NCBI GenBank assembly: GCA_937911045.1 | Contig: CALEPX010000087.1 | Location: forward strand, 9,435-73,434 | Source of the DNA: an uncultured Fretibacterium sp. | GTDB lineage: Bacteria > Synergistota > Synergistia > Synergistales > Aminobacteriaceae | Direction of reading: 5' to 3' | Length of the DNA: 64,000 nt | Part shown: positions 1-8,897 of the stretch, piece by piece | How positions within the stretch are numbered: position 1 is the stretch's first letter | Layout of the letters: every line of letters starts with the position of its first letter | Program-made: the position numbers and the translations under genes | The notes under the pieces: model-generated | Databases searched by the model: none | Told to the model about the DNA's origin: nothing | What the model saw: only the letters and a program-made list of their open reading frames with translations

Positions 1-22
1 ATGCCAATACTAAGAATTGCAT
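1..22 (-). CDS. 5' end of an unidentified gene (partial)
   Basis: Only the first seven codons lie in the window, reading MQFLVLA from an ATG at 22 on the minus strand. An AGGAGG ribosome-binding site complement at 31-36 sits eight bases upstream, which makes the start credible. The N-terminus resembles small YciI-type proteins, but seven residues cannot identify a family. Confidence 0.5.
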
Positions 23-174
23 TACTAAACCTCCTATGAAATCTCATCATAACTCAATCATAACTCAATCATGAACGAACGCTCTCAAATTCCCTCGCCT
101 GCGACAAATTACGCAAGATTATTATAACAGAAAATTCACGCTTTAATTTCGATAAACGGGATTCTTGCTCATGA

Positions 175-183
175 TGCTATACT
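175..183 (+). promoter_or_regulatory. Extended -10 promoter for the phosphatase gene
   Basis: TATACT at 178-183 is preceded by TGC, an extended -10 element, and lies about 40 bases before the phosphatase start. No convincing -35 hexamer is visible. Upstream, at about 50-71, an 11-base unit (aactcaatcat) occurs twice in tandem. Confidence 0.4.
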
Positions 184-221
184 TGACATGACAACTAAAC
201 TGAATCAGGAGTGATTACGCT

Positions 222-677
222 TTGAGAATATTATTCATTTGCCACGGAAACATTTGCCGCTCACCAACGGCTGAGTTCATCATGAAGTATTTGACACGTG
301 AGGCTGGGGTCTATGAGAAATTCGTGATTGCTTCAGCAGCTACGAGTACTGATGATTTGGGCAGCGACATGTACTCCAAAGCAAAATCCGAACTCAATCG
401 ACACAAAATCCCCCACGAACATAGAAAAGCACGACAACTTCGCTCGAACGAATACTCAAACTGGGACTTGATAATCGCAATGGACGACGAAAATCTCCGG
501 GATATTCTTAGCATTCTCGGAGGCGACCCGTGTGAGAAAGTTCGACTCTTGATGTCATTCGCCGGTGAAAATCGTTCTGTAGAAGATCCCTGGTACACAA
601 GAAATTTCGCGAAAGCTTACGACGATATTTACAACGCATGTAGTGAGTTGCTCGCAAAATTATCGCAAACACTCTGA
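222..677 (+). CDS. Low-molecular-weight protein tyrosine phosphatase
   Basis: A cytoplasmic phosphatase of the LMW-PTP family, which dephosphorylates tyrosine (in some relatives arginine) on proteins. The N-terminal P-loop CHGNICRS at residues 7-14 matches the CX5R(S/T) signature with its nucleophilic cysteine, and a DPW motif near residue 121 supplies the general-acid aspartate. At 151 residues the protein has full family length. The start is TTG at 222, chosen because AGGAG at 207-211 sits ten bases upstream. The gene stands alone before an amino acid transporter operon that has its own promoter, so a functional link is not shown. The substrate cannot be told from sequence. Confidence 0.9.
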   Translation: MRILFICHGNICRSPTAEFIMKYLTREAGVYEKFVIASAATSTDDLGSDMYSKAKSELNRHKIPHEHRKARQLRSNEYSNWDLIIAMDDENLRDILSILGGDPCEKVRLLMSFAGENRSVEDPWYTRNFAKAYDDIYNACSELLAKLSQTL

Positions 678-721
678 GCCGTTCAGAAACAAAAAACTAT
701 CAAGTTAGTCGGATTTCCAAG

Positions 722-750
722 TTGATAAAAACGGACTTTTCAATTAAAAT
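722..750 (+). promoter_or_regulatory. Sigma-70-type promoter for the amino acid ABC operon
   Basis: TTGATA at 722-727 and TAAAAT at 745-750 are separated by exactly 17 bases, about 40 bases upstream of the first permease gene. No repressor site is obvious. Confidence 0.55.
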
Positions 751-788
751 ATCGTGCGAACATTTTGGAAGGAGGTTTTGATTTTTAC

Positions 789-1457
789 ATGATGCTGCTG
801 AATTGGGAATTTATTGCGAAATATTTGCCGCTTTATCAGAAAGCTGCGTACCTGACCGCGAAAATCGGTTTTGCAGGAATTATTGCCGCCGTCGCTGTGG
901 GCTTGATCTGCGCGTTCGTTCAGTATTACAAGATCCCAGTCGTGAACAAGTTCGTCTCGGTCTATATCGAACTCAGCAGAAATACGCCGTTACTGGTTCA
1001 GCTATTCTTCATTTACTACGGACTTCCCAAGATTGGCATCAAAACAAATTCTGAAGTTTGCGGTGTGGCTGGATTGGCTTTTCTCGGAGGAAGCTACATG
1101 TCCGAAGCGTTTCGCAGCGGAATAGAAGCCGTCGAACCAATTCAAGAAGAAAGTGCGTACAGTCTCGGTTTGAACAAGTTCCAGACTATGCGTTACGTGA
1201 TTTTGCCCCAAGCTTTCGCAATAAGTTTCCCCGCATTCATGGCGAACGTTATATTCCTGATGAAAGAAACCAGCGTGTTTTCCGTGATTAGCCTGATGGA
1301 TCTGATGTTCACCGCGAAAGACTTGATCGGGCTGTATTACAAGACAACTGAGAGTTTGCTGTTACTGGTCGTGTTCTACATGTTGATTTTGCTGCCGATT
1401 TCCGCTTTGGGTAGCATTTTGGAAAGGAAGTTGCGTCGTGCCGGATTTGGGATTTGA
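789..1457 (+). CDS. Polar amino acid ABC transporter permease (first)
   Basis: An inner-membrane permease of the HisM/HisQ-type amino acid importers. It has about five hydrophobic segments and the EAA loop that contacts the ATPase (AFRSGIEAV followed by QEESAYSLGLN near residues 107-130), plus the family signature SRNTPLLVQ near residue 60. The ORF can be extended to a TTG at 765, but ATG 789 follows GGAGG at 771-775 and starts the usual leader. The 3' end overlaps the second permease by 20 bases, pointing to coupled translation and a heteromeric permease pair. Exact substrate unknown. Confidence 0.9.
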   Translation: MMLLNWEFIAKYLPLYQKAAYLTAKIGFAGIIAAVAVGLICAFVQYYKIPVVNKFVSVYIELSRNTPLLVQLFFIYYGLPKIGIKTNSEVCGVAGLAFLGGSYMSEAFRSGIEAVEPIQEESAYSLGLNKFQTMRYVILPQAFAISFPAFMANVIFLMKETSVFSVISLMDLMFTAKDLIGLYYKTTESLLLLVVFYMLILLPISALGSILERKLRRAGFGI

Positions 1458-2115
1458 AGTGCTGCTCAAGGGCAGGAATTTTGCGCGAATTTTGGAAGGT
1501 CTGGGAATCGCTCTGAGAGTGAGCATGATTTCCGTAGCAATGAGCATTCCGTTTGGGATTCTACTCGGGATATTAGCCGCCTGGAAAAATATTTTCGCTC
1601 GGGCAGTTATCCGTTGTTATCTCGAATTTGTGCGAATTATGCCGCAATTAGTCCTGTTATTCCTGGTCTACTTCGGCACAACTCGGGCGTTCGGCTGGAA
1701 TTTGTCCGGTGAAGTCGCTTCGATAATCGTTTTTACTCTCTGGGGAACAGCAGAAATGAGCGATCTTGTCCGCGGCGCGTTAATCAGCATTCCGGCGCAT
1801 CAATACGAGAGTGCGTTCTCTCTTGGGCTGACAAAATCTCAAGTGTATCAATACGTGATCCTGCCTCAGACCGTGCGGAGATTGCTGCCGTTGTCGATTA
1901 ACCTGATTACACGCATGATCAAGACTACGAGCCTGATTCTCATGATCGGTGTGGTCGAAGTCCTCAAAGTCGCTCAGCAAATCATCGAGGCTAATCGCAT
2001 GAGCAGTCCTAACGCAGCTTTCGGAATTTACTTGACGGTTTTCGCGCTGTATTTTCTTGCGTGCTGGCCGATAAGTTTGTTCGCAAAATATCTCGAAAAA
2101 AGACAGGTGTGCTAA
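1438..2115 (+). CDS. Polar amino acid ABC transporter permease (second)
   Basis: The second membrane subunit of the importer. It has the family motif VRIMPQLVLLFLVYFG and the EAA-type loop LVRGALISIPAHQYESAFSLG that docks on the ATPase. At 225 residues it has the usual length with about five membrane spans. It starts with GTG at 1438 inside the end of the first permease gene and ends two bases before the ATPase gene. Its pairing with a different permease suggests a heterodimeric channel. Substrate class (polar amino acid such as glutamate, glutamine or cystine) is inferred from family. Confidence 0.9.
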   Translation: MPDLGFEVLLKGRNFARILEGLGIALRVSMISVAMSIPFGILLGILAAWKNIFARAVIRCYLEFVRIMPQLVLLFLVYFGTTRAFGWNLSGEVASIIVFTLWGTAEMSDLVRGALISIPAHQYESAFSLGLTKSQVYQYVILPQTVRRLLPLSINLITRMIKTTSLILMIGVVEVLKVAQQIIEANRMSSPNAAFGIYLTVFALYFLACWPISLFAKYLEKRQVC

Positions 2116-2116
2116 C

Positions 2117-2893
2117 ATGCCAGAACCAGTATTAACGCCAGTATTAACGATCGAGCATTTGACCAAGAAATTCGGTGATTTGACCGTTCTGAGTGACTTG
2201 AGCCTGCAGGTTCATGAAGGGGAAGTCATCGTGATTCTCGGTGCGAGCGGCTGTGGAAAAAGTACGCTGCTCAGGTGCATTAACGCGCTCGAAAATATCC
2301 AGTCCGGAGAAATCAGGCTCAACGGCGAAATTATCTCTCAGGACAGCAAGAATCTCTCAAGAATACGTCAGCAAATCGGCATGGTCTTCCAGAGCTACGA
2401 GTTATTCCCGCATTTGAGTGTGTTAGCGAATATTCTCTTGGCTCCGATGAAAGTTCAGAAGCGTTCGCGAGCCAGTGCTGAACAGGAAGCTTTGTCGCTG
2501 TTATCCCGGGTCGGTCTCGCTGAGAAGGCAAATTCGTTCCCAAGGCAGCTATCCGGCGGTCAGAAACAGCGTGTCGCAATAGTCAGAGCGTTGTGTATGC
2601 ACCCGAAAATATTGCTCTTCGACGAAATAACCGCAGCTCTCGATCCCGAAATGGTCAGGGAAGTTCTGGACGTGATTCTGGACTTGGCTGAACAGGGACG
2701 GACTATGTTAATCGTAACACATGAGATGCAGTTTGCTCAGGCAGTCGCGGATCGAGTTATATTCCTCGATGACGGCAACATCAAAGAACAGGGAACTCCG
2801 GAGCAGTTTTTCAACTCTCCAAAGACAGAACGTGCGAAGAAATTTTTGCAGACGTTCACATTTAAGCGAAAAAATATTAAAATATCGGGCTAA
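2117..2893 (+). CDS. Polar amino acid ABC transporter ATPase
   Basis: Cytoplasmic ATPase that powers the importer. Walker A is GASGCGKST, the ABC signature is LSGGQKQR, Walker B plus catalytic glutamate is ILLFDEITAALD (ITAA in place of the usual PTSA), and the switch histidine lies in IVTHEM. At 258 residues it is slightly longer than GlnQ because of a basic C-terminal tail. Near the start a 12-base unit is tandemly repeated, giving the duplicated residues PVLTPVLT before the conserved domain. It is the third gene of the operon, followed after 37 bases by the binding protein. Confidence 0.93.
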   Translation: MPEPVLTPVLTIEHLTKKFGDLTVLSDLSLQVHEGEVIVILGASGCGKSTLLRCINALENIQSGEIRLNGEIISQDSKNLSRIRQQIGMVFQSYELFPHLSVLANILLAPMKVQKRSRASAEQEALSLLSRVGLAEKANSFPRQLSGGQKQRVAIVRALCMHPKILLFDEITAALDPEMVREVLDVILDLAEQGRTMLIVTHEMQFAQAVADRVIFLDDGNIKEQGTPEQFFNSPKTERAKKFLQTFTFKRKNIKISG

Positions 2894-2930
2894 TAAACCC
2901 AGAAACATAAACAGAAACGGAGAATTAATT

Positions 2931-3773
2931 ATGACAAGAACTCGTAATTTCACAAGAATTTTATTAACAATCACATTACTCACATTACTGGCATTATTCT
3001 CAGGAGCTGCTTTTGCTGCAAATTATCGCTCACTCGACCAAATCAGAAACAGCGGCGTAATTAACATCGGAGTCTTCTCGGACAAGAATCCGTTTGGCTA
3101 CGTTGATGAGAACGGCGATTATCAGGGCTATGACGTGTATTTCGCTGAACGAATCGGCAAAGACTTGGCTCTGAAAATCAATTACGTCTCAACCGAGGCA
3201 GCTAACCGCATCGAATATCTGCAGACCGGCAAAGTCGATATTATCCTCGCGAATTTCACCGTCACTCCTGAACGCGCAGAAGTCGTGGATTTCGCGTTAC
3301 CCTACATGAACGTGGCTCTGGGAGTTGTCTCTCACGCTGATAACGCCGTCAACTCGCTGGAAAACTGGGATTCGAACGAGCGCATAATCGTGATTTCCGG
3401 CACAACAGCTGAAGATTATTTAATCAAGAATTACCCGAACATTCCGCTGCAAAAATATGACTCGTACGCAACAGCTAAGAACGCTCTCGAAAATCGCAAC
3501 GCAATCGCCTGGGCAAATGACAACACCGAAGTAATAGCTTTCGCAATTCAGAACAATGGCTACACAGTCGGCATTCCGTCACTCGGCAGTCAGGACACAA
3601 TCGCTCCGGCAGTATCAAAAGGCAACGAAACTCTCCTGAACTGGCTCAACGATGAGATCAGGAAACTCGGCTCAGAAAGATTCTTCCACGCTGATTACGA
3701 AGCAACTCTGGTCAGCACTTACGGGCTTGAATACGAGGACAGCTTAGTAATCGACGGTATCAAATCTGAATAA
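2931..3773 (+). CDS. Extracellular amino acid-binding protein
   Basis: The periplasmic solute-binding protein of the importer, class 3 (SBP_bac_3). A Sec signal peptide runs from residues 1 to about 27 with cleavage near AFA-AN. The mature protein shows the class signature GYDVYFAERIGKDL near residue 64 and the second-lobe motif GTTAEDYL. Length is 280 residues, normal for the family. The ORF extends upstream inside the ATPase gene, but ATG 2931 is the first start giving a signal peptide, with purine-rich GGAG just upstream. It ends the operon before a strong terminator. Ligand is not determined. Confidence 0.92.
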   Translation: MTRTRNFTRILLTITLLTLLALFSGAAFAANYRSLDQIRNSGVINIGVFSDKNPFGYVDENGDYQGYDVYFAERIGKDLALKINYVSTEAANRIEYLQTGKVDIILANFTVTPERAEVVDFALPYMNVALGVVSHADNAVNSLENWDSNERIIVISGTTAEDYLIKNYPNIPLQKYDSYATAKNALENRNAIAWANDNTEVIAFAIQNNGYTVGIPSLGSQDTIAPAVSKGNETLLNWLNDEIRKLGSERFFHADYEATLVSTYGLEYEDSLVIDGIKSE

Positions 3774-3793
3774 TCACGGAATAACTTGATGAG

Positions 3794-3846
3794 AGATCAC
3801 CAGACGTTCGGGTGTAAATTACTCGTTCGTTTGGTGGTCTTTTTTT
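3794..3846 (+). terminator. Rho-independent terminator after the amino acid ABC operon
   Basis: A 13-base-pair stem (3794-3806 with 3828-3840, two G-U pairs) is followed by a run of seven T. It lies 20 bases after the binding-protein stop and before the convergent secF. Confidence 0.85.
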
Positions 3847-3910
3847 CACATGAGCCTAACTACGAAAAAAGCGACCTGCCAAACACAAGCCGCTCGTTTC
3901 GATATAATAT

Positions 3911-4771
3911 TTATTTCTTGTCACGCAAATGCCACTCAACAAGCAAACCCGTCGCTACGAACATTGAACTCCAAGTCCCCGCGATAATTCCTACCAACAT
4001 CGCGTAACTGAACGCCATCAATACGGGTCCTCCCCATACGCATAACGCTATAACCGGAAATAACGTCGTCAATGTCGTGTTAATCGTTCGGGATAACGTC
4101 TGATTCAGGGATTTGTTCACAAGATTTACTATGCCTTCTCGATCCAAGCTTCCCCAATTCTCACGCACTCGGTCAAGAATTATGATCGTGTTGTTGAGCG
4201 AATAGCCTACGATCGTCAATAATGCCGCAATAAATGACGACGAGATCTCAAACTGAGTTATGCTGAAAAATCCCAGCGCAATTATTACGTCGTGAACTAA
4301 CGGGATTACGCTCACAACCGCAAATCTAAACTGGAATCTCACCGTTATGTAAATCAAAATCGCAATCAACGCAATAGTCACGCCGATTATTGCCTGACGA
4401 CGCAATTCGCCTCCGACAACCGGACCGACTTTCTCAAAACCCGTGACTTTCGCATCAGAAAATTTCTCGCTAACAGCTTTCACAACATTTTCGCGGCTCT
4501 CTTCAGTGTCCTCGTTTGTGCGAATGATTATTCCCTTGTCGCCGAAATTCTGGATCATCGCCTCACGAGCTACAACTCCCGAAACAACTTCGCGCACTGT
4601 CCCTATCTCCGGACGATTCTCAAAATCAAACTGAATCACGTTGCCTCCGGTGAAATCAATTCCCAAATTCAAGCCCATCGTCAGCAACATAAACAAACTC
4701 GCGACAACTAACACAAGACTGATTATTAACGCAGGTTTTCGTACTTTCATGAAGTCAATGCTAAATTTCAT
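3911..4771 (-). CDS. secF: Protein translocase subunit SecF
   Basis: An inner-membrane RND-type subunit that works with SecD to pull exported proteins through SecYEG using the proton or sodium gradient. The first transmembrane segment is followed by the signature GIDFTGGN near residues 33-40, then a small periplasmic domain, then five spans including the ILDRVREN motif. Length of 286 residues is typical. It starts three bases after the secD stop, so secD and secF are separate genes translated together. No odd features. Confidence 0.96.
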   Translation of the reverse strand: MKFSIDFMKVRKPALIISLVLVVASLFMLLTMGLNLGIDFTGGNVIQFDFENRPEIGTVREVVSGVVAREAMIQNFGDKGIIIRTNEDTEESRENVVKAVSEKFSDAKVTGFEKVGPVVGGELRRQAIIGVTIALIAILIYITVRFQFRFAVVSVIPLVHDVIIALGFFSITQFEISSSFIAALLTIVGYSLNNTIIILDRVRENWGSLDREGIVNLVNKSLNQTLSRTINTTLTTLFPVIALCVWGGPVLMAFSYAMLVGIIAGTWSSMFVATGLLVEWHLRDKK

Positions 4772-4774
4772 GAT

Positions 4775-6163
4775 TTATGCCCTCACTTTCACTTTATCGC
4801 CGCGTCGCGTAACTAATTGCAGAAGCACTCGCGTAACTACTACGTTAGCAAAAACACTCGCTACTAATCCAATCGAAAGCGTAACTCCAAATCCTCGAAC
4901 CGAACCTGAGCCGAAATAAAACAACACTAACGCCGCAATCAAAGTCGTAATATTGCTATCCAGAATCGTAACTAATGCTTTTCTGAATCCGGAATCCAAC
5001 GCTGCCATAGGTGTCTTGCCAGCTTTACGCTCTTCACGGATTCTCTCGTAAATCAAGACATTTCCGTCAACTGCCATTCCCAGTGTCAAAACAATTCCTG
5101 CAATGCCCGGCAATGTCAACGTAGCTCTGAACGCAATCAATCCGGCGAAAATCAGCAAAATCGTGACGATTAAAGCAATATCCGCCGCTAAGCCTCTGAA
5201 CTGGTAATATATCAACATGAATACTAGCACCATTATCGCTCCGAAAACTCCAGCCTGCAATCCCTGCCTAACTGAATCCGCTCCCAAACTCGGACCGACT
5301 GATCTGTTCTCCGCAATTTCTACAGCTACCGGCAATGCTCCAGCCTTCAACATGATCGCCAGTCTCGAAGCCTGCTCAAGCGTAAACTGTCCGGTTATTT
5401 GCGCGTTTCCTCCTGCGATTCGTGACTGCACAACCGGTGCGGAAATCACTACGTCATCAAGCACGATCGCGATTTGCTTGCCGATTAATCTAGCCGTTGC
5501 CGTCTCAAATAATTCCGCGCCCGTCGAGTTAAATTTAAGCGAAACTCCCATGCGCCCGATACTGTCCGGAGTTACTCCAGTGTCAACAAGTTCGCTGCCA
5601 GATAATAACACAGCACCTAATAAATAATATCTGCCAGCTTCTTCAGCCTGAGCCACAATCGAGCCCTCAATCGTACGTGATCTCGCAATCAAATCCGCGC
5701 TCGCATTCCCAAGCTGCGACATAGCATCTTCCCAACGCTGCTGAGCGTTCACAAACTGAATATCCGAGTCATAATTGCTGCGAATCGGTGCAGGTGGTGC
5801 TGAACCTGTTACGTCTAACACCTCGCGAAATTCCATCTTGGCTGTGCGTCCGATTAACTCCAACGCTGCCGACGGATCCTGAATACCCGGCAAATCAACG
5901 ATAACTCGATCATTTCCGCTTCTCTGGATAATAGGCTCCGCAACTCCGTACTGGTCAATTCGATTTCGCAATACCGCGAGCAATCTGTCAATGCTGTCAT
6001 TCGTAATCGGATTCTCTGGCGTGTTCTTCGCCTGCAAGACTATATGCGCGCCGCCTTTCAAATCCAATCCCAAATTCACTTTCCAATCAGACTGCTGCAA
6101 AAACAACACTGCCGCTACAACAACTACGATTACAATCCATAGTCTCAACTTGTCAGCTCTCAT
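4775..6163 (-). CDS. secD: Protein translocase subunit SecD
   Basis: SecD, partner of SecF in the accessory translocase. The diagnostic motif NLGLDLKGGAH is at residues 31-41, followed by a large periplasmic P1 region and six C-terminal transmembrane segments with GMAVDGNVLIYERIREE. At 462 residues it is shorter than the E. coli protein, as in many non-proteobacteria. It lies three bases after yajC, giving the common order yajC-secD-secF on one transcript. Confidence 0.96.
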   Translation of the reverse strand: MRADKLRLWIVIVVVVAAVLFLQQSDWKVNLGLDLKGGAHIVLQAKNTPENPITNDSIDRLLAVLRNRIDQYGVAEPIIQRSGNDRVIVDLPGIQDPSAALELIGRTAKMEFREVLDVTGSAPPAPIRSNYDSDIQFVNAQQRWEDAMSQLGNASADLIARSRTIEGSIVAQAEEAGRYYLLGAVLLSGSELVDTGVTPDSIGRMGVSLKFNSTGAELFETATARLIGKQIAIVLDDVVISAPVVQSRIAGGNAQITGQFTLEQASRLAIMLKAGALPVAVEIAENRSVGPSLGADSVRQGLQAGVFGAIMVLVFMLIYYQFRGLAADIALIVTILLIFAGLIAFRATLTLPGIAGIVLTLGMAVDGNVLIYERIREERKAGKTPMAALDSGFRKALVTILDSNITTLIAALVLFYFGSGSVRGFGVTLSIGLVASVFANVVVTRVLLQLVTRRGDKVKVRA

Positions 6164-6166
6164 GTA

Positions 6167-6574
6167 TTATTTTGCCTCCTGATCTGATGCACTGGCACTC
6201 GCACCGGAATTTACAACTCTTTTACGTGCAACTGCTGATTTCAGAATTCTCACCCGAACACCGTCCGAAATTTCCAACTGGAACGAGTCATCACGAACTT
6301 CGCGAATTGTCCCGATAAATCCACCGACCGTCTCAACCTGATCGCCGCGATTTATGCTGGCTAACATGTTATCATGCTGTTTCTGCTGCTTTTTCTGAGG
6401 TCTGATTATGAAAAAATAAAATATCAGCGCGAATATCGCAAGTGGCAAAATCATCGACATCAAACCGCCACCCTGTTGTGCAGCAGCGTCCGTTCCAGCA
6501 GGAGTTCCTGTTGAAGTCGTGGTCTGAGTCGGAGTTCCGCCACAAATATTTACCGCTGTAGTTGTGTCTGCCAT
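6167..6574 (-). CDS. yajC: Preprotein translocase subunit YajC
   Basis: The small single-span YajC subunit of the Sec holo-translocon. A hydrophobic segment near residues 40-58 is followed by IIRPQKKQQKQ and the conserved GDQVETVGGFIGTI. The periplasmic N-terminus carries an unusual Thr/Gly-rich stretch of about 35 residues before the membrane span. Start at ATG 6574 follows GAGAGGTG. First gene of the yajC-secD-secF unit. Confidence 0.93.
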   Translation of the reverse strand: MADTTTAVNICGGTPTQTTTSTGTPAGTDAAAQQGGGLMSMILPLAIFALIFYFFIIRPQKKQQKQHDNMLASINRGDQVETVGGFIGTIREVRDDSFQLEISDGVRVRILKSAVARKRVVNSGASASASDQEAK

Positions 6575-6620
6575 TGTGAAAACACCTCTCTAAAATTCCT
6601 AAAATTTCCACACAGATTAG

Positions 6621-6643
6621 CCCCCCTAACCTTCAGGAGGGCA
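6621..6643 (-). other. GC-rich hairpin between ridA and yajC
   Basis: An 8-base-pair stem (gcccccct with aggagggc, one G-U pair) lies in the 107-base gap between ridA and yajC. There is no T run after it on either strand, so it is a weak terminator candidate or an RNA processing/stability element. Confidence 0.35.
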
Positions 6644-6681
6644 TGTGCTTCAAAAAATTTTCGTTTCTACGCTAAGTATGA

Positions 6682-7110
6682 CTAGAATAATTTTTTCCAC
6701 GCTACTGCTTCAATCTCGACTTTAGCACCTTTGGGAAGATCTTTCACCGCAACGAATGATCTCGCCGGAGCATCTTTCGAAAAATACTCAGCGTAAACTT
6801 CATTCACTGCCGCAAAATTCGCAATATCCGTAACAAAAACCGTAGTCTTAATCACATCTTCAAGCGAGTAATTCGCAGCCTCGAAAATCGCTTTCAAATT
6901 CTCCAGTGATTGCTTAGCCTGTTCACGAATATCATCACTCACAAAATTTCCGGTTTTGGGCTCAATCGGAATCTGTCCGGACGCGTAAACGAACTCGCCA
7001 GCTCTCACAGCTTGAGAATACGGACCGATTGCTTCAGGAGCTTTCTCAGTCTTGATAACTTTCTTCGCCGCCGCGTCTCTCAAAATCGCTTCAGGATCGT
7101 TGAATGCCAT
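6682..7110 (-). CDS. ridA: Reactive intermediate/imine deaminase RidA
   Basis: RidA/YjgF hydrolyses reactive enamines and imines released by PLP enzymes, protecting them from inactivation. Conserved blocks are APEAIGPYSQAV, VYASGQIPI, and the C-terminal RSFVAVKDLPKGAKVEIEA with the carboxylate-binding arginine. Length is 142 residues, with about 15 extra N-terminal residues over the usual 127. The ATG shares one base with the enolase stop codon, so it is translationally coupled to eno, an uncommon but harmless pairing. Confidence 0.95.
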   Translation of the reverse strand: MAFNDPEAILRDAAAKKVIKTEKAPEAIGPYSQAVRAGEFVYASGQIPIEPKTGNFVSDDIREQAKQSLENLKAIFEAANYSLEDVIKTTVFVTDIANFAAVNEVYAEYFSKDAPARSFVAVKDLPKGAKVEIEAVAWKKLF

Positions 7111-8387
7111 TATTTCGAAAACCTCGTAAGTCCCGCGTATTTCGCCGTGTCACCGAGCTGTTCTTCGATCCTCAATAACTGGTTATACTTCGCGATTCGA
7201 TCCGTTCGGGCAATGCTTCCAGTCTTAATCTGACCGGTTCTCGTCGCTACAGCCAAGTCAGCAATAAACGTGTCCGCAGTCTCGCCGCTTCTGTGAGAAA
7301 CTACCGCCGCGTAACCAGCTTCGGCCGCCATGTGAATGACTTCGAGAGTTTCAGAAACAGTTCCGATCTGATTCAGCTTTACCAAAACCGCGTTCGCAAC
7401 ACCCTGAGAAATTCCGCGCTCAAGAATCTTAGGATTCGTTACGAACAAGTCATCGCCGACTAACTGACATTTGCCTTTCAAAGCCGCCGTTAATTTTGCC
7501 CAGCCTTCCCAGTCGTCCTCAGCACAGCCGTCTTCAATCGAAATTACGTAATAATTATTCACGAGATCTTCGTATAATTTGATCAAGTCATCAGCCGTGT
7601 GAGCTTTCTTGTCACTCTTCTTGAACACGTACGAACCATTGTCGAAAAATTCCGAGCTCGCAACGTCCAACGCGAAACTTACATCCGCGCCGGGTTTGTA
7701 GCCAGCTTTATTAACCGCTTCGATTAATAATTCCAACGCTTCGACATTGCTCTTCAAATTCGGAGCAAATCCGCCCTCGTCACCAACGCCCGTCGAATAT
7801 CCGCGAGCCTTCACGCAACTCTTCAACGCATGATAGACTTCTGCGCCCATTCTCAACGCTTCTGAGAAAGATTTCGCGTTATGCGGCACAATCATAAATT
7901 CCTGGAAATCGACGTTATTATCAGCATGAGCTCCGCCGTTAATAACATTCATCATCGGTGTGGGCAACAATCCGCCGTCAATTCCGCCGAGCCATGTGCA
8001 AAGTGATACACCATGACTTTCCGCAGCTGCTCGCGCATTAGCCATTGAAACTCCGAGAATCGCGTTTGCTCCGAGATTCGATTTGCCATCTGTGCCATCA
8101 AGAGCGATCATTGCACGATCCAATGCGCCCTGATCATCCGCGTCCATTCCAAGAACTTCAGTGGCGATTTTCTCGTTCACATTTTCAACAGCTTTCTGAA
8201 CGCCTTTGCCGCCGTAACGAGCTTCTTTGTCGCGCAATTCGAGAGCTTCGTGTACACCGGTCGATGCTCCAGACGGAACCGCTGCACGTCCAAACGCGCC
8301 GTCCTCAAGAACTACATCAACTTCAACCGTGGGATTACCGCGAGAATCAAGAATTTCTCTTGCATGGATTCCAATTATAGATGACAT
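7110..8387 (-). CDS. eno: Enolase
   Basis: Cytoplasmic glycolytic enolase, interconverting 2-phosphoglycerate and phosphoenolpyruvate. The full 425-residue length and hallmark motifs are present: the N-terminal ARE(I)LDSRGNPTVEVD region, GVGDEGGFAPN, SIEDG and the signature VLVKLNQIGTVSET followed by SHRSGET. The start ATG 8387 has an AGGAGG sequence upstream. It heads a short eno-ridA unit driven by an extended -10 promoter about 100 bases upstream. Confidence 0.98.
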   Translation of the reverse strand: MSSIIGIHAREILDSRGNPTVEVDVVLEDGAFGRAAVPSGASTGVHEALELRDKEARYGGKGVQKAVENVNEKIATEVLGMDADDQGALDRAMIALDGTDGKSNLGANAILGVSMANARAAAESHGVSLCTWLGGIDGGLLPTPMMNVINGGAHADNNVDFQEFMIVPHNAKSFSEALRMGAEVYHALKSCVKARGYSTGVGDEGGFAPNLKSNVEALELLIEAVNKAGYKPGADVSFALDVASSEFFDNGSYVFKKSDKKAHTADDLIKLYEDLVNNYYVISIEDGCAEDDWEGWAKLTAALKGKCQLVGDDLFVTNPKILERGISQGVANAVLVKLNQIGTVSETLEVIHMAAEAGYAAVVSHRSGETADTFIADLAVATRTGQIKTGSIARTDRIAKYNQLLRIEEQLGDTAKYAGLTRFSK

Positions 8388-8484
8388 GTAAAAATCCTCC
8401 TAATTTATTTATTTATTCCAATCCACCGAGCTGTTACACCCAATCTGTAACACTCAGACGTGATTTAGCTTTATTTGTGCTTAA

Positions 8485-8493
8485 ATTATAACA
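8485..8493 (-). promoter_or_regulatory. Extended -10 promoter of eno
   Basis: On the minus strand TGT-TATAAT (complement 8485-8493) forms an extended -10. It leaves a leader of roughly 90 bases before eno that contains a 6-base-pair GTTACA/TGTAAC hairpin near 8433-8453. Confidence 0.45.
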
Positions 8494-8533
8494 TGCAGAA
8501 CTGATTTTAGCGCAATAACTCAGAAATTTCAGG

Positions 8534-8809
8534 TCAAAACGGTTTCTCATTCGGAGCAATCGCTTTTTCCTCAAGCTGCTGCCACGAAACACAATCCCGA
8601 CGCTTCAATAATGCCTCGTTATCGCACAGAACTTTCACCTTCAGCAATTTCGCAATATACGCAATTTCGAGAACGTCATTCTCACGAACTTCACTCGAAG
8701 ATTTGCAAACTCTCCCGTTCAATCTAACTGCACCAAGCTCAATCATCTCCTGCGCAACTGTACGACGCTTCACAAGCCGCGCAAGTTTCAGAAATTTATC
8801 AAGTCGCAA
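8534..8809 (-). CDS. S4-domain RNA-binding protein (RqcP/HslR-like)
   Basis: A 91-residue protein made almost wholly of an S4 RNA-binding fold. It begins MRLDKFLKLARLVKRRTVAQ, with the ligand loop GAVRLNGRVCKSSSEVRENDVLEI. This is the architecture of RqcP/YabO, which binds stalled 50S-tRNA complexes during ribosome-associated quality control, and of HslR. The start is TTG 8809 after a strong AGGAGGGTGA. It stands alone. Which of the two roles it has cannot be settled from sequence. Confidence 0.8.
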   Translation of the reverse strand: MRLDKFLKLARLVKRRTVAQEMIELGAVRLNGRVCKSSSEVRENDVLEIAYIAKLLKVKVLCDNEALLKRRDCVSWQQLEEKAIAPNEKPF

Positions 8810-8897
8810 TTCAAATCACCCTCCTAAAAATCATGTAACGTTCTGATATAATTTCTCACATGATTACACGAATATATTAGCAAGGGGGCTTGAACAT

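Noticed and set aside
5217..5627. A 136-codon ORF antisense to secD
   Set aside because: Shadow of secD with no ribosome-binding site.
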